The notes: generated by a model not told the origin, from the letters alone. Shown: positions 18,958 through 30,049, counted from the stretch's first letter. The stretch is DNA of 64,000 nucleotides from Agrococcus baldri (GCA_900114805.1 FOZN01000001.1:186001-250000), one strand, 5' to 3'. A program made the numbers and translations.

Positions 18958-19842
18958 CTACTTCGCCGAGGCGAGGGCGTCCGCGCCGCCCACGATCTCG
19001 GAGATCTGCGTCGTGATCTCGGCCTGGCGCGCGTTGTTGCGCAGGCGGGTGTAGTCGGTGATGAGCTTGTCGGCGTTGTCGGAGGCCGACTTCATCGCCT
19101 TCTGCGTGGCGGCCTGCTTGGCGGCGGCCGACTGCAGCAGTGCGTTGAAGATGCGGCTCTCGACGTAGACCGGCAGCAGGGCGTCGAGCACCCCAGCGGG
19201 CTCGGGCTCGAACTCGTACAGCGGCAGGTGCTCTGCGGTGCCGGCGTCCTCCGCCTCCACCACCTCGAGCGGCAGCAGCCGCACCGAGGTCGGGTCCTGC
19301 GTCATCATGCTGACGAAGCGGTTGTAGACGACGTGGATCTCGTCGACCTGCTCCGAGACGTACGCCTCGAGCACAGCCTCCGCGATCTCCTGCGCGACCT
19401 CGGGCGTCGGCACGTCCGAGATGCCCGTCCACTCCCTGATGTAGGGGCGCTGGCGGAACTTGAAGTAGCCGACGGCCTTGTTGCCGATCAGGTAGTGATC
19501 GACCTCCTTGCCCTCAGCCTCGAGCTTCGCCCGCAGCTCGCCCACCTCGCGGATGATCTGCGAGTTGAACGCGCCGGCCAGGCCGCGGTCGCTCGTCAGC
19601 ACGACGATCGCCGCACGCTTGAGCTCGTCGCGCTCGACCGTCAGCGGGTGCGCCTCGTTGGAGTACGTGGCGACCGCGCTCACGGCGCGCGTCAGCGCCC
19701 GTGCGTACGGGTTCGACGCCTTCACGCGCACGAGCGCCTTCTGGATTCGCGATGCAGCGATGAGCTCCATCGCCTTGGTGATCTTCTTGGTCGACTGCGC
19801 AGACTTGATCTTCTGCGTATAGACCCGGAGCTGGGCTCCCAT
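18958..19842 (-). CDS. atpG: ATP synthase F1 subunit gamma
   Basis: A 294-residue central-stalk subunit. The N-terminal helix [20 protein letters not shown] with [16 protein letters not shown] and the C-terminal helix [20 protein letters not shown] are the conserved coiled-coil pair that rotates inside the alpha/beta hexamer. The segment between them contains [14 protein letters not shown]. It lies 23 nt after atpA. Confidence 0.97.
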   Translation of the reverse strand: MGAQLRVYTQKIKSAQSTKKITKAMELIAASRIQKALVRVKASNPYARALTRAVSAVATYSNEAHPLTVERDELKRAAIVVLTSDRGLAGAFNSQIIREVGELRAKLEAEGKEVDHYLIGNKAVGYFKFRQRPYIREWTGISDVPTPEVAQEIAEAVLEAYVSEQVDEIHVVYNRFVSMMTQDPTSVRLLPLEVVEAEDAGTAEHLPLYEFEPEPAGVLDALLPVYVESRIFNALLQSAAAKQAATQKAMKSASDNADKLITDYTRLRNNARQAEITTQISEIVGGADALASAK

Positions 19843-19865
19843 TCCGCCTCCTCAGCGAGCTCGCG

Positions 19866-21500
19866 TCAGCGACGGCCCTTGACGATCTGCTCCTGGTTGA
19901 CGTCCTCAACCATCGGGTTGTTCGCCTCGGTGCCCGGGTCCGTGATGCTCGCGGAGTCCTTGCCCTGCCAGTTCTTGGCGAACTCGTCGACCTCGGACTC
20001 GAGCTGCGCCTTGGTGTCGTCCTCGAGCTTGCCGGAGTCGCGGATCGTGGCGAGCACGGTGCTGTTGCTGCGCAGGTGCTCGAGCAGCTCCGACTCGAAC
20101 TGCAGCACCTGGCTGACCTCGACGTCGTCGAACTTGCCGTTGGTGCCGGCCCAGATCGAGACGACCTGCTCCTCCACCGGGTACGGCGAGTACTGCGGCT
20201 GCTTCAGCAGCTCGGTGAGGCGTGCGCCTCGGGCGAGCTGACGGCGCGACGTGGCGTCGAGGTCGGATGCGAACATCGCGAAGGCCTCGAGCGAGCGATA
20301 CTGGGCGAGCTCGAGCTTGAGCGTGCCGGAGACCGACTTGATCGACTTGACCTGCGCGTCGCCACCGACTCGGGAGACCGAGATGCCGACGTCGACCGCG
20401 GGACGCTGGTTGGCGTTGAACAGGTCGGACTGCAGGAAGATCTGGCCGTCGGTGATCGAGATCACGTTGGTGGGGATGTACGCCGAGACGTCGTTGGCCT
20501 TCGTCTCGATGATCGGCAGACCGGTCATCGAACCCGCACCCAGCTCGTCGGAGAGCTTCGCGCAGCGCTCGAGCAGACGCGAGTGCAGGTAGAAGACGTC
20601 ACCCGGGTATGCCTCGCGGCCCGGCGGGCGGCGGAGGAGCAGCGAGACCGCACGGTAGGCCTCTGCCTGCTTCGACAGGTCATCGAAGATGATCAGGACG
20701 TGCTTGCCCTCGTACATCCAGTGCTGGCCGATAGCCGAGCCCGAGTACGGGGCGAGGTACTTGAAGCCTGCGGGGTCGGATGCGGGCGAGGCGACGATGG
20801 TCGTGTACTCCATCGCACCGGCGTCCTCGAGCGCGCCCTTCACCGAAGCGATGGTCGAGCCCTTCTGGCCGATGGCGACGTAGATGCAACGCACCTGCTT
20901 GTTGACTTCGCCGGATTCCCAGTTGGCCTTCTGGTTGATGATCGTGTCGATCGCCAGGGCCGTCTTGCCGGTCTGGCGGTCGCCGATGATCAGCTGGCGC
21001 TGGCCGCGGCCGACGGGGATCATGGCGTCGATCGCCTTGACACCGGTCTGGAGCGGCTCGTGCACCGACTTGCGCTGCATGACGCCGGGAGCCTGGAGCT
21101 CGAGGGCGCGGCGGCCGGTCGAGGCGATGTCGCCCAGGCCGTCGATCGGGTTGCCGAGCGGGTCGACGACGCGGCCGAGGTAGCCCTCGCCGACGGGGAC
21201 GGAGAGGACCTCGCCAGTGCGGGTCACCTCCATGCCTGCTTCGATGCCGGCGAACTCACCGAGCACGACGACGCCGATCTCGGCCTCGTCGAGGTTCTGC
21301 GCAAGGCCGAGCGTGCCGTCCGCGAAGCGGACCAGCTCGTTCGCCATGACGCCGGGGAGACCCTCGACGTGCGCGATGCCGTCTGCAGCGTCGATGACGT
21401 GGCCGACCTCGGCCGTCGTCGACGTCGACGCCTCGTAGGACGAGACGAAGTCGGCGAGGGCGCCCTTGATCTCGTCTGGGCTGATGGTGAGCTCTGACAT
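19866..21500 (-). CDS. atpA: ATP synthase F1 subunit alpha
   Basis: A 544-residue non-catalytic nucleotide-binding subunit. The P-loop is [15 protein letters not shown] (about residues 172-186), and the arginine-finger region [15 protein letters not shown] is present. The C-terminus has a 30-40 residue actinobacterial extension ending in a basic KGRR. It starts 26 nt after atpH. Confidence 0.98.
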   Translation of the reverse strand: MSELTISPDEIKGALADFVSSYEASTSTTAEVGHVIDAADGIAHVEGLPGVMANELVRFADGTLGLAQNLDEAEIGVVVLGEFAGIEAGMEVTRTGEVLSVPVGEGYLGRVVDPLGNPIDGLGDIASTGRRALELQAPGVMQRKSVHEPLQTGVKAIDAMIPVGRGQRQLIIGDRQTGKTALAIDTIINQKANWESGEVNKQVRCIYVAIGQKGSTIASVKGALEDAGAMEYTTIVASPASDPAGFKYLAPYSGSAIGQHWMYEGKHVLIIFDDLSKQAEAYRAVSLLLRRPPGREAYPGDVFYLHSRLLERCAKLSDELGAGSMTGLPIIETKANDVSAYIPTNVISITDGQIFLQSDLFNANQRPAVDVGISVSRVGGDAQVKSIKSVSGTLKLELAQYRSLEAFAMFASDLDATSRRQLARGARLTELLKQPQYSPYPVEEQVVSIWAGTNGKFDDVEVSQVLQFESELLEHLRSNSTVLATIRDSGKLEDDTKAQLESEVDEFAKNWQGKDSASITDPGTEANNPMVEDVNQEQIVKGRR

Positions 21501-21526
21501 GTGTCTTCCTCTTCGGGGCTTTCGAC

Positions 21527-22312
21527 CTAGCCGAGCTTCAGGCGCAGGTCGGTGAACTTGGAACGGACGGTGCCGTCGATGATGTCGTCGCCGATCGAGA
21601 CGCGAAGTCCGCCGAGCACGGCGGGGTCGACGATCTGCTGCAGCTGCAGCGTGCGGCCGTACTGGCGCTCGAGGCCGGCGCGGAGCCGGTCGAGCTGCGA
21701 GGCGGAGATCTCACGGGCCGTGGTGACGGTCGCGAGCGAGCGGCCGGCAGCCGCAGCCACCTCAGCCGCCGCCGAGCGCAGCATCGCTCCGATGCGGCGG
21801 CCTCGCGGCGCGCGCACCAGGTGGTCGAGGATGACCGCAGCGGGCTCGCTCGACTTGTCTGCGAGCAGCTGCTGAACGAGGCGTGCCTTCTCGTCGGCCG
21901 TGCCGCGCAGGCCACCCAGGGCCAGCTCGAGCTCGGCATCCGAGGCGACGATCCGCTGGAACGAGGCGATCTCGCCCGCGACATCGGCATCCCCCGCCGC
22001 GCGCACGGCGACGCGGATGCCCGCGCCGTCGATGGCGGAGAGGATGTCGGCGGCGTCGGACCAGCGCTGGCGGGCCAGGTGCGCGACGATCGATCTCGCA
22101 GGTGCACCGAGCTGACCGAGCACGCGGTGGGCCAGGGCCGCACGCGCGTCGGGGGTCGAGACCGGGTCGCCGAGCGAGGCGAGCACCTGCGAGCTGCGCT
22201 CGATCGCGCGCGAAGCCTGGAAGAGCTCCCGTGCGTCCTCGAGCCCGGCCTGCGGCTGCGCGCGGAGCGCCTCGTCGATGCCGGCTCGCGCCTGGCTGGT
22301 CGCGCTGCCCAC
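21527..22312 (-). CDS. atpH: ATP synthase F1 subunit delta
   Basis: A 261-residue OSCP/delta subunit, longer than the roughly 180 residues of E. coli delta but similar to other actinobacterial forms. The C-terminal half carries the family signature [20 protein letters not shown]. It links F1 to the peripheral stalk b subunit. The GTG start overlaps the atpF stop by one base (TAGTG). Confidence 0.94.
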   Translation of the reverse strand: MGSATSQARAGIDEALRAQPQAGLEDARELFQASRAIERSSQVLASLGDPVSTPDARAALAHRVLGQLGAPARSIVAHLARQRWSDAADILSAIDGAGIRVAVRAAGDADVAGEIASFQRIVASDAELELALGGLRGTADEKARLVQQLLADKSSEPAAVILDHLVRAPRGRRIGAMLRSAAAEVAAAAGRSLATVTTAREISASQLDRLRAGLERQYGRTLQLQQIVDPAVLGGLRVSIGDDIIDGTVRSKFTDLRLKLG

Positions 22313-22857
22313 TAGCGGCTCACACCCTCGCGCTCGAGGTCAGCGAGGAAGCGGTCGACGATGGCTGCCGAGCGCGAGTCGTCCATCGACTCCCCGACGA
22401 CCTTCTCGCTGAGGTCGAGGGCGAGCGTGCCCACCTCGGACTTCAGCGACGAGAACGCCGCCTGGCGCTCCTGCTCGATGCGCTGCTGCGCCTGCGCGGT
22501 GATGCGCTCGGCATCCTCGGTGGCGCGTGCCTTGAGGTCGGCTTCGATCTTCGCGGCGTCGGCGCGAGCCTTCTCCTTGATCGAGGACGCCTCGGCACGG
22601 GCCTCGGCGAGCTGCGTGTTGTACGACTCCAGTGCGGCAGCGGCTTCCGCCTGCGCCTCCTCGGCCTTCTTGATGCCGCCCTCGATCGCTGCGGCGCGCT
22701 CGTCGAGCAGCGCCTGCACGCGAGGCAGGACGACCTTCCAGAAGATCAGCAGGAGGACGACGAAGATGACCGACGACCAGAGGATGTCGTAGAAGGCGGG
22801 GAGCAGCGGGTTGGGCTGCTCCCCCTCCTCCGCCATCCTGAGTGCAGTTGTCAGCAT
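22312..22857 (-). CDS. atpF: ATP synthase F0 subunit b
   Basis: A 181-residue protein with a single N-terminal membrane helix (residues of about 22-45) and a long Ala/Glu/Arg coiled coil that makes the peripheral stalk. The motif VVLPRVQALLDERAAAIEGG after the membrane helix is typical. It starts 7 nt after atpE and overlaps atpH. Confidence 0.96.
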   Translation of the reverse strand: MLTTALRMAEEGEQPNPLLPAFYDILWSSVIFVVLLLIFWKVVLPRVQALLDERAAAIEGGIKKAEEAQAEAAAALESYNTQLAEARAEASSIKEKARADAAKIEADLKARATEDAERITAQAQQRIEQERQAAFSSLKSEVGTLALDLSEKVVGESMDDSRSAAIVDRFLADLEREGVSR

Positions 22858-22864
22858 CGGGTCC

Positions 22865-23969
<1,105 letters not shown>

Positions 23970-24088
23970 CAAGGCGTTCAGCGTTTCTTCCTCAACCTCA
24001 TGGCGCCTGGCGCCGGTTCGACGTCGGTGCGCCCCCTCGCGCACACACGCTCAGGGTATGAGCGGCACAACAGGGGGGAGCGATCACA

Positions 24089-24094
24089 ACTCTA
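24089..24094 (-). promoter_or_regulatory. Possible internal promoter ahead of atpB
   Basis: The 166-nt gap between the atpI-like gene and atpB contains TAGAGT on the minus strand as a candidate -10 box, the only sizeable gap in the wecA-atp gene run. No convincing -35 hexamer is visible at the right spacing. Confidence 0.3.
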
Positions 24095-24135
24095 TCAGAG
24101 CGGATTCAGCCGATCGGCCAATCCGGGCGCAGGAT

Positions 24136-24597
24136 TCAGGCGCGTGCGCCCGATGCTGGGCGTCCCTGGGTCTCATCGTCGGCGTCGCTGTCGATCGTCG
24201 GCTGACGGCTAGTGGCGATCACGACGCAGTCGATGGCGAGCGAGCCGATCACGGCGGCCACGAGCGAGCCGAAGGCGACGCCGCGGTGCAGCCAGCTCTG
24301 CTCGCCCAGCACGAACACCAGCACGATGAAGAGCGCGAACTTGAGCAGCCAGCCGCCCAGCACGATGCCGAAGAAGGCGCCGGAGACCATCTCGCCCTTC
24401 GACACCTTCAGCGCCAGCAGGATGCTGCCGGCCGTCAGCATGCAGAAGATGATCGCGAGTGCCGTGCCGACCAGTGCGGAGGCGACGCCCGCGCCTGCGG
24501 CCAGGAACCATCCGACCACCCCGCCGATGACGGCGACGGCCGCGGCGAGGATGCCTCCCCACAGCAGGATGCGCTGCATGATCTGGGTGCTGGTCAC
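24136..24597 (-). CDS. AtpI-like small membrane protein
   Basis: A 153-residue protein with four membrane helices (roughly residues 9-30, 34-56, 68-95 and 104-125) and a polar C-terminal tail. The position directly ahead of atpB matches the AtpI/ATP synthase I-like genes of actinobacteria, which help c-ring assembly or Mg2+ supply; sequence similarity is weak and function rests on context. The GTG start overlaps the wecA stop (GTGA) and has GGGGAGA 6 nt upstream. Confidence 0.75.
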   Translation of the reverse strand: MTSTQIMQRILLWGGILAAAVAVIGGVVGWFLAAGAGVASALVGTALAIIFCMLTAGSILLALKVSKGEMVSGAFFGIVLGGWLLKFALFIVLVFVLGEQSWLHRGVAFGSLVAAVIGSLAIDCVVIATSRQPTIDSDADDETQGRPASGARA

Positions 24598-25805
24598 CGG
24601 ATGTCTCCCCTGGGAATCGGCGTCTCGGCGCTGGTGTCGGCGAGTGTCGTTGCGTCGGCAGCCATCTTCCCACGAGTGCCGCGCCGCTCGCGCATCACCC
24701 GCAGGAAGGTGCGCCAGATGCGCTTGCCGACCGGCGCGGCGGTGAGCAGCGCGCAGACCAGGAAGCCCGCGAGCATGACGCCGACGACGACCCACCACGG
24801 CCAGATCAGGAAGAGCAAGCAGCCGATCGAGACCACCGCCGTCCAGGCGTAGAAGATGAGCACGGCACCGAGGTGCGAGTGGCCCATGTCGAGCAGCCGG
24901 TGGTGCAGGTGCTTGCGGTCGGCGGCGAAGGGGCTGTTGCCGTTGATGACGCGCCGCACGACCGCGAGCACGAAGTCGGTCAAAGGCAGCAGCAGGATGG
25001 CCAGCGGCAGCAGCACCGGGATGAACGCGGGCAGGATCTGGCTGCGGCCGCCCATGGTGCCGATGTCGATCTGGCCGGTGACGGCGATGGCGCTCGCCGC
25101 GGTCAGCAGGCCCAGCATCAGCGCTCCGCCGTCGCCCATGAACATGCGGGCCGGGTGCCAGTTGACGGGCAGGAAGCCCAGGCAGACGCCGACGATCACC
25201 GCGGTGATGAGGCTCGCGAGCGAGAAGTAGGCATTCTGCTGGGCGAAGTTCTGGCTGATCATCCAGATGTAGCCGAAGAAGGCTGCCGAGCCGATGATCG
25301 TCGTGCCCGTGACGAGCCCGTCGAGCCCGTCGATGAAGTTCAGGGCGTTCATCACCAGCACGATGATGAGCACCGTCAGCACGATCGCCATGGTCGCCGA
25401 GGGCACGGTGAGCCCCGCGATCGGCAGGCTGACGATCTGCACGCCGAACACGGCCACACCGGTGGCGACCAGGATCTGCGCGCCGAGCTTCAGCATCCAG
25501 TCGAGGTCGAAGAGGTCGTCGAGCACGCCGATGACGGTGATGGCGAGCGCCGCGCCCAGCAGCGTCCAGATGCGGATGGGCTCGGCGAAGACGCCCGCGA
25601 GCGAGGGGATGAGCGTGGCGATGCCGAAGGCGCCGAGCATGCCGATGCACATCGCGACGCCGCCCAGCCGCGGCGTCGGTCGCGAGTGCACATCGCGCTC
25701 CCTCACGGGCGGATGGATGCCGTGCTTGAGCGCGAGGCGCAGCACGACGCGGCTGGCGATGAAGGTGATGACCGCCGCCGCGAGCGTGATGAGGAGGAAG
25801 GTCAT
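24594..25805 (-). CDS. wecA: Undecaprenyl-phosphate sugar-1-phosphate transferase (WecA/TagO family)
   Basis: A 403-residue polytopic membrane enzyme of the MraY/WecA superfamily (GT4), with about 11 helices. Signature residues: PTPRLGGVAM near residue 43, VLDDLFDLDW, NALNFIDGLDGLVTG, FMGDGGALMLG and the cytoplasmic HLHHRL motif that marks WecA-like members. It transfers a HexNAc-1-phosphate from UDP to the C55 lipid carrier, starting a cell-wall glycopolymer. The ATG at 25805 lies 4 nt after the tsaC stop. Confidence 0.9.
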   Translation of the reverse strand: MTFLLITLAAAVITFIASRVVLRLALKHGIHPPVRERDVHSRPTPRLGGVAMCIGMLGAFGIATLIPSLAGVFAEPIRIWTLLGAALAITVIGVLDDLFDLDWMLKLGAQILVATGVAVFGVQIVSLPIAGLTVPSATMAIVLTVLIIVLVMNALNFIDGLDGLVTGTTIIGSAAFFGYIWMISQNFAQQNAYFSLASLITAVIVGVCLGFLPVNWHPARMFMGDGGALMLGLLTAASAIAVTGQIDIGTMGGRSQILPAFIPVLLPLAILLLPLTDFVLAVVRRVINGNSPFAADRKHLHHRLLDMGHSHLGAVLIFYAWTAVVSIGCLLFLIWPWWVVVGVMLAGFLVCALLTAAPVGKRIWRTFLRVMRERRGTRGKMAADATTLADTSAETPIPRGDIR

Positions 25806-25809
25806 CGCG

Positions 25810-26532
25810 TCATCCGGCGGCGGGAGGGTCGGCCTGGCCGCCCTCCGCCGGCGCCGCGGCCTGCAGCTGCTCGCCGAGCACCGCGGCGATCGTCTCGCGC
25901 GGCAGCACGCCCTGCCGGACGATGCGGAAGACGCCCTCGCTCGAGCAGTCGAGGATGGTGGAGCCGTTGTTCGCGCCGGCGGGCTGCTGCCCCGGCGCCT
26001 GACCGCCGACGGTGCCGGCATCGAGCACCAGCGCGACGCTCTCGCCGAGCATCTCGGCGGCCGCGGCGGCCTCGGTGGGCGCGGGCATGCCATGCAGGTT
26101 GGCGCTCGAGACCGCGAGCGGGCCGGTCTCCTGCAGCAGGCCGATGGCGATGGGGTGGTCGGGCACGCGCAGCGCGACGGTGCCGCCGGTGTCGCCCAGA
26201 TCCCACGCCAGCGAGGACTGCGCGCGCACGATGACGGTGAGCGGGCCCGGCCAGTGCGCGTCGAGCAGCGGCTCGATCTCGGCCGGGATGCGCTCGGCGA
26301 GCGCCGCTGCCATGTGGCGGTCGGCGACCAGCACCGGCGGCGGGAAGCCGCGGTCGCGACCCTTGGCGGCGAGCAGCCCGGCGACCGCCTGGTGCGAGAA
26401 GGCGTCGGCCGCGATGCCGTAGACCGTGTCGGTCGGCATCACGATGCACCGCCCGGCCGCGATGGCCGTGCGAGCCGCGCGGATCCCGGCGAGCAGCGAG
26501 GCAGGGTCGGCGGTGTCGTGGATGGCGGGCAC
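25810..26532 (-). CDS. tsaC: L-threonylcarbamoyladenylate synthase (YrdC/Sua5 domain)
   Basis: A 240-residue YrdC-domain protein. CIVMPTDTVYGIAADAF and the strand KGRDRGFPPPVLV near residues 26-70 form the active-site entrance, with WPGPLTVIV and VSSANLHGMPAPT further on. It makes threonylcarbamoyl-AMP from Thr, bicarbonate and ATP for the t6A37 modification of ANN-decoding tRNAs. It lacks the C-terminal Sua5 domain. The family N-terminus requires the GTG at 26532; a nearby ATG is out of frame. The order prmC-tsaC-wecA is typical of actinobacteria. Confidence 0.92.
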   Translation of the reverse strand: MPAIHDTADPASLLAGIRAARTAIAAGRCIVMPTDTVYGIAADAFSHQAVAGLLAAKGRDRGFPPPVLVADRHMAAALAERIPAEIEPLLDAHWPGPLTVIVRAQSSLAWDLGDTGGTVALRVPDHPIAIGLLQETGPLAVSSANLHGMPAPTEAAAAAEMLGESVALVLDAGTVGGQAPGQQPAGANNGSTILDCSSEGVFRIVRQGVLPRETIAAVLGEQLQAAAPAEGGQADPPAAG

Positions 26533-26590
26533 CCGTCCATGGTAGTGCTGGCAGGGCCGCCACCGTCCCCCGCGACGGGCGGTGGCGGGG

Positions 26591-27463
26591 TCAGCGGATG
26601 GCGCCGGTGACGCGGTCGCGGCCGGCGAGATCGCGCCGCGTGAAGGCGTCGCGGAAGCCCGCATCGGCCAGCAGCTCGCGCACGTCGGCGGCCTGCTGCT
26701 CGGCGTGCTCCACGGCCACCAGCCCGCCGGGCCGCACGAGGTCGGCGGCGATCGAGACCAGGTCTCGGATGAAGTCGAGCCCGTCGGCGCCCGAGTAGAG
26801 CGCGGTCGCCGGATCGAACCATCGCACCTCGTGGTCGGCGGGCACGGATGCGTGGGGCACGTAGGGCGGGTTCGACACGAGCGCGGCGAGCGAGCCCGGC
26901 TCGACCCCGACAGCGGCGAGCGCGGCGGCATCCCGCGCATCCGCGTGCAGCAGCACGGTCGCGGGCGCGAGCTCGGCGATGTTGCGCCGCGCCCAGACGT
27001 AGGCGGCCGGGCTCTGCTCGACGGCGACCACCGGCACGTCGGCCTCGCGGGCGATCGTGATCGCGACGGCCCCGCTGCCGGTGCCGACATCGAGCACGAG
27101 CCCGCTGCCCAGCTCAGGCCGGTGCCGCCGCAGGTGCTCGAGCGCGACGTCGACCAGCACCTCGGTCTCGGGCCTGGGGGTGAAGACGCCCGGTCCCACG
27201 CGCAGCTCCACATGCCGGAACGGCGCGGAGCCGGTGATGTGCTGCAGCGGCTCCCGGCCCTCGCGGCGGGCGACGGCCGTGAGGAAGCGGGCCACCGCAT
27301 CCGCTTCGAACGACCGGCCCATGGCCATGTCGACGCGCACCTCGCCGAGCGAGCTGCCGGCAGCCCAGGCGGCGAGCAGCTCGGCGTCGGGGCCGTCGAT
27401 GCCGGCCAGGCCGAGGCGCGAGCGAGCGTCGCGCACGAGGTCGGCGACCACCTGAGGATCCAC
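26591..27463 (-). CDS. prmC: Peptide chain release factor N5-glutamine methyltransferase
   Basis: A 290-residue class I SAM methyltransferase. The N-terminal helical domain is followed by the SAM loop VLDVGTGSGAVAIT (about residues 122-135) and the substrate motif SNPPYVPH near residue 190. It methylates the Gln of the GGQ motif in release factors; its substrate RF1 is encoded at 32,798 in this window, separated by a 5.3-kb accessory block. The GTG start follows a -10 box by 6 nt. Confidence 0.94.
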   Translation of the reverse strand: MDPQVVADLVRDARSRLGLAGIDGPDAELLAAWAAGSSLGEVRVDMAMGRSFEADAVARFLTAVARREGREPLQHITGSAPFRHVELRVGPGVFTPRPETEVLVDVALEHLRRHRPELGSGLVLDVGTGSGAVAITIAREADVPVVAVEQSPAAYVWARRNIAELAPATVLLHADARDAAALAAVGVEPGSLAALVSNPPYVPHASVPADHEVRWFDPATALYSGADGLDFIRDLVSIAADLVRPGGLVAVEHAEQQAADVRELLADAGFRDAFTRRDLAGRDRVTGAIR

Positions 27464-27469
27464 AGCATC

Positions 27470-27475
27470 ACGCTA
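27470..27475 (-). promoter_or_regulatory. -10 box of leaderless prmC
   Basis: TAGCGT on the minus strand ends 6 nt before the GTG start of prmC. It would drive prmC, tsaC and probably wecA and beyond. Confidence 0.45.
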
Positions 27476-27524
27476 GCGCCAGCGGCTGCGGGTTCCGGAC
27501 GGGAATGCCGGGCGAGCGGCGTGC

Positions 27525-27553
27525 GCTGACTCCCAGCACGAGCGGCGTAGACT
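27525..27553 (+). promoter_or_regulatory. cysK promoter
   Basis: GCTGAC (27525-27530) and TAGACT (27548-27553) have a 17-bp spacer and resemble a housekeeping promoter. It leaves a leader of about 30 nt with the ribosome site AAAGG at 27577-27581 ahead of the ATG at 27589. Confidence 0.5.
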
Positions 27554-27588
27554 AGAAGCAAAGCTTCCACCCGATGAAAGGTATTCGC

Positions 27589-28518
27589 ATGGCGCGCATC
27601 TTCGACGACATCACGGCCACGATCGGCGGCACACCCCTGGTGCGGCTGCAGCGCATCAACGACTCGGACGCGACCGTGCTGGTCAAGCTCGAGTCGTTCA
27701 ACCCCGCCGCGTCCGTCAAGGACCGCATCGGCAAGGCCATCGTCGACGCCGCAGAGGCCTCCGGCGACCTGCAGCCCGGCGGCACCATCGTCGAGGGCAC
27801 CAGCGGCAACACCGGCATCGCGCTCGCACTGGTCGGCGCGGCCCGCGGCTACAAGGTGATCCTCTCGATGCCCGAGACCATGTCTGTCGAGCGGCGCGCG
27901 ATCCTGAAGGCCTACGGTGCGGAGCTCGTGCTCACGCCCGGCCCCGACGGCATGCGCGGCGCGGTCGAGCGCGCGCAGCAGATCGTCGACGAGACGCCCG
28001 GCGCCGTGCTCGCCCGCCAGTTCGAGAACGAGGCGAACGTGCGCGTGCACCGCGAGACCACCGGCGAGGAGATCTGGGCCGACACCGACGGCGCCGTCGA
28101 CATCTTCGTCGCCGGCATCGGCACCGGCGGCACCATCTCGGGCGCCGGCAACCTGCTCAAGGAGCGCAAGCCATCGGTGCAGGTCGTGGCGGTCGAGCCG
28201 ATCGACTCGCCGCTGCTGACCGAGGGCAAGGCCGGCCCCCACAAGATCCAGGGGCTGGGTGCCAACTTCGTGCCCGCCATCCTCGACCGCGAGGTCTACG
28301 ACGAGGTCATCGACGTCTCGCTCGACGACTCGGTCGCCACCACGCGCGAGCTCGCCGCCAAGGAGGGCATCTTCGCCGGCATCTCCGCCGGCGCCGCCGT
28401 CTGGAGCGCCCTGCAGGTCGCCCGCCGCCCCGAGTCGGCCGGCAAGACGATCGTCGTGATCGCACCCGACACCGGCGAGCGCTACCTCTCGATGCCCGTC
28501 TACGCCGAGCTGGCCTGA
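27589..28518 (+). CDS. cysK: Cysteine synthase A (O-acetylserine sulfhydrylase)
   Basis: A 309-residue PLP enzyme making cysteine from O-acetylserine and sulfide. The PLP lysine is K44 in [11 protein letters not shown], the substrate loop is TSGNTG, and the phosphate-binding [10 protein letters not shown] is near residue 178. An in-frame ATG 15 nt upstream exists, but AAAGG is spaced for the ATG at 27589. The serine acetyltransferase gene follows after 58 nt, giving a complete two-step cysteine unit. Confidence 0.96.
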   Translation: MARIFDDITATIGGTPLVRLQRINDSDATVLVKLESFNPAASVKDRIGKAIVDAAEASGDLQPGGTIVEGTSGNTGIALALVGAARGYKVILSMPETMSVERRAILKAYGAELVLTPGPDGMRGAVERAQQIVDETPGAVLARQFENEANVRVHRETTGEEIWADTDGAVDIFVAGIGTGGTISGAGNLLKERKPSVQVVAVEPIDSPLLTEGKAGPHKIQGLGANFVPAILDREVYDEVIDVSLDDSVATTRELAAKEGIFAGISAGAAVWSALQVARRPESAGKTIVVIAPDTGERYLSMPVYAELA

Positions 28519-28576
28519 CCGGTCCGCCCGGGCGGGACGACGCATCCGCCATCACCGCACGAACAAGGAGGATCGG

Positions 28577-29131
28577 TTGGGCCTGCTCAACATCCGTGAG
28601 GACATCGAGAACGCGAAGCGGCACGACCCCGCTGCGCACGGCAGCGTGACGATCGCGCTCACCTACTCGACCCTGCACGCGGTGTGGGCCCACCGCATCC
28701 ATCACCGCCTCTGGCATGCCGGTGCGCGCCCGCTCGCGCGTGCCGGCAGTCAGTGGATGCGGTTCCTCACCGGCGTCGAGATCCACCCCGGGGCGCGGCT
28801 CGGCCGCCGCTTCTTCATCGACCACGGCATGGGCGTCGTGATCGGCGAGACGGCCGAAACCGGTGACGACGTGATGCTCTACCACGGCGTCACGCTGGGC
28901 GGCACGGCCAACGCCGCCGTCAAGCGCCACCCCACGCTCGGGCACCGCGTGCTGGTGGGGGCGGGCGCGAAGATCCTCGGGCCGATCGCGCTCGGCGACG
29001 ACGTGAAGGTGGGCGCGAACGCGGTCGTGCTGCACGACGCGCCGTCGGGCGTGACGCTCGTGGGGATGCCCGCCAGGCCGGTCTCGCAGCTGTCGCCGGC
29101 GGAGCTGCCGCAGATCGAGTACTCGATCTAG
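28577..29131 (+). CDS. cysE: Serine O-acetyltransferase
   Basis: A 184-residue short (EpsC-type) enzyme with a left-handed beta-helix of hexapeptide repeats ([39 protein letters not shown]). The catalytic His lies in the [13 protein letters not shown] region. It acetylates serine with acetyl-CoA to supply CysK. The start is a TTG with an excellent AAGGAGG ribosome site 6 nt upstream, which decides it. Confidence 0.95.
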   Translation: MGLLNIREDIENAKRHDPAAHGSVTIALTYSTLHAVWAHRIHHRLWHAGARPLARAGSQWMRFLTGVEIHPGARLGRRFFIDHGMGVVIGETAETGDDVMLYHGVTLGGTANAAVKRHPTLGHRVLVGAGAKILGPIALGDDVKVGANAVVLHDAPSGVTLVGMPARPVSQLSPAELPQIEYSI

Positions 29132-29148
29132 GGCTTCCCGGTGGATCC

Positions 29149-29197
29149 GGGTCACGAACGGCTCGATCTCGGTTGCGCGCGGCGCAGATCGTGACCC
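29149..29197. terminator. Inverted repeat between convergent cysE and SMR genes
   Basis: GGGTCACGA (29149-29157) pairs perfectly with TCGTGACCC (29189-29197) across a 31-nt loop. It lies in the 95-nt gap between two convergent transcripts. There is no U-tract, so it may be a weak bidirectional terminator or a binding site. Confidence 0.35.
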
Positions 29198-29226
29198 CGA
29201 TGCTGCGACGGGCGCTGTGCAGCGTG

Positions 29227-29655
29227 TCAGGCGGGGTCGGATGCGGTGGGGGGCGCAGGTGCGGACGGTTGGGGCGACGTCGGCTCGGGGTCCCTCGTGG
29301 CGGGCTCGGCGGGCGAGGCGGGCTCGGCGCGCTCGGTGAGCGCGAGGCCCGCGACCGCCGCGAGGATGCCGGCGAGGAAGACCAGCATGAGCGGGTTGAA
29401 CGGCTGCGCGCCGGTCGCGAGCGCCCACACGACGGTGAGCGCTCCCCCGACGCCCGTCCAGACGGCGTAGCCGGTCGCCAGCGGGATCACGCGCACAGCC
29501 CGCTCGAGGCCGATGAAGCTGGCGATGCCGGCGACGACGAAGACGATCGAGGGCACGAGCCGCGTGAAGCCCTCCGACTGGCCGAGCGCCGTCGCCCAGA
29601 CGGCCTCGAGCACGGCGCTGCCGAGCAGCACGATCCATGCGGTGCGGCCGCGCAT
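29227..29655 (-). CDS. SMR-family efflux subunit with proline-rich tail
   Basis: A 142-residue protein: four membrane helices over residues 1-105 in the SMR pattern, then a Pro/Ser/Ala-rich cytoplasmic tail of about 35 residues. The essential transport Glu is in GSAVLEAVWATALG (about residue 17), and ATGYAVWTGVGGAL matches the Gdx/SugE subgroup. It lies 1 nt after a second SMR gene, a pairing typical of heterodimeric SMR exporters. The upstream guanidine-III riboswitch points to guanidinium as substrate. Confidence 0.9.
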   Translation of the reverse strand: MRGRTAWIVLLGSAVLEAVWATALGQSEGFTRLVPSIVFVVAGIASFIGLERAVRVIPLATGYAVWTGVGGALTVVWALATGAQPFNPLMLVFLAGILAAVAGLALTERAEPASPAEPATRDPEPTSPQPSAPAPPTASDPA

Positions 29656-29656
29656 C

Positions 29657-29971
29657 TCAGCTCACCAGCTTCAGGCCGACGAGGCATCCGACCAGCAGCA
29701 CGAGCAGCAGCGAGCGCACCAGCGTGAGGCGCTCCTTGCCGCGGGCGAGCTGCAGCAGCACGGTCGCGACGGCGCCGACGCCCACCCAGACCGCATAGGC
29801 GGTGCCGGTGGGGATCTCGAGCATCGCCCACGCGAGCCCGCCCATCGAGACGATCATCGCGACGGCGAACAGCACCGTCGGCTTCCACCGCTTGAAGCCC
29901 TTCGAGGCCTGCATGGCGGCCGCCCAGACCGCCTCGAGCAGACCGGAGGCGATCAGGATCACCCAGGACAT
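29657..29971 (-). CDS. gdx: SMR-family guanidinium exporter subunit (Gdx/SugE-like)
   Basis: A 104-residue four-helix antiporter subunit. It closely follows SugE/Gdx: MSWVILIASGLLEAVWAAAM with the coupling Glu at residue 13, KPTVLFAVAMIVSMGGLAWA, and GTAYAVWVGVGAV. It probably functions with the neighbouring SMR protein as an antiparallel heterodimer that exchanges guanidinium for protons. The ATG is preceded by GGAAGGA (29979-29985), which touches the 3' end of the riboswitch, so translation initiation should respond to ligand. Confidence 0.92.
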   Translation of the reverse strand: MSWVILIASGLLEAVWAAAMQASKGFKRWKPTVLFAVAMIVSMGGLAWAMLEIPTGTAYAVWVGVGAVATVLLQLARGKERLTLVRSLLLVLLVGCLVGLKLVS

Positions 29972-29984
29972 GACGAGTCCTTCC

Positions 29985-30024
29985 GGCCGTCTTGTCGCGA
30001 TGCGGGTACGGCTCCCTCGTCCGC
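29985..30024 (-). ncRNA. Guanidine-III (ykkC-III) riboswitch
   Basis: On the minus strand the segment contains, in order, GGACGAGG, GCCGTACCC and GACAAGACGGC, the invariant parts of the guanidine-III class. GCGG/CCGC (30021-30024 with 30001-30004 region) forms P1, and GCCGT/ACGGC forms the second helix of the pseudoknot. The last helix strand abuts the Shine-Dalgarno sequence GGAAGGA of the downstream SMR gene, as expected for translational control. Class recognition is from memory of the consensus and of the Thermobifida fusca example. Confidence 0.88.
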
Positions 30025-30049
30025 GGATCCAGCCTCGGATCCAGGAAGG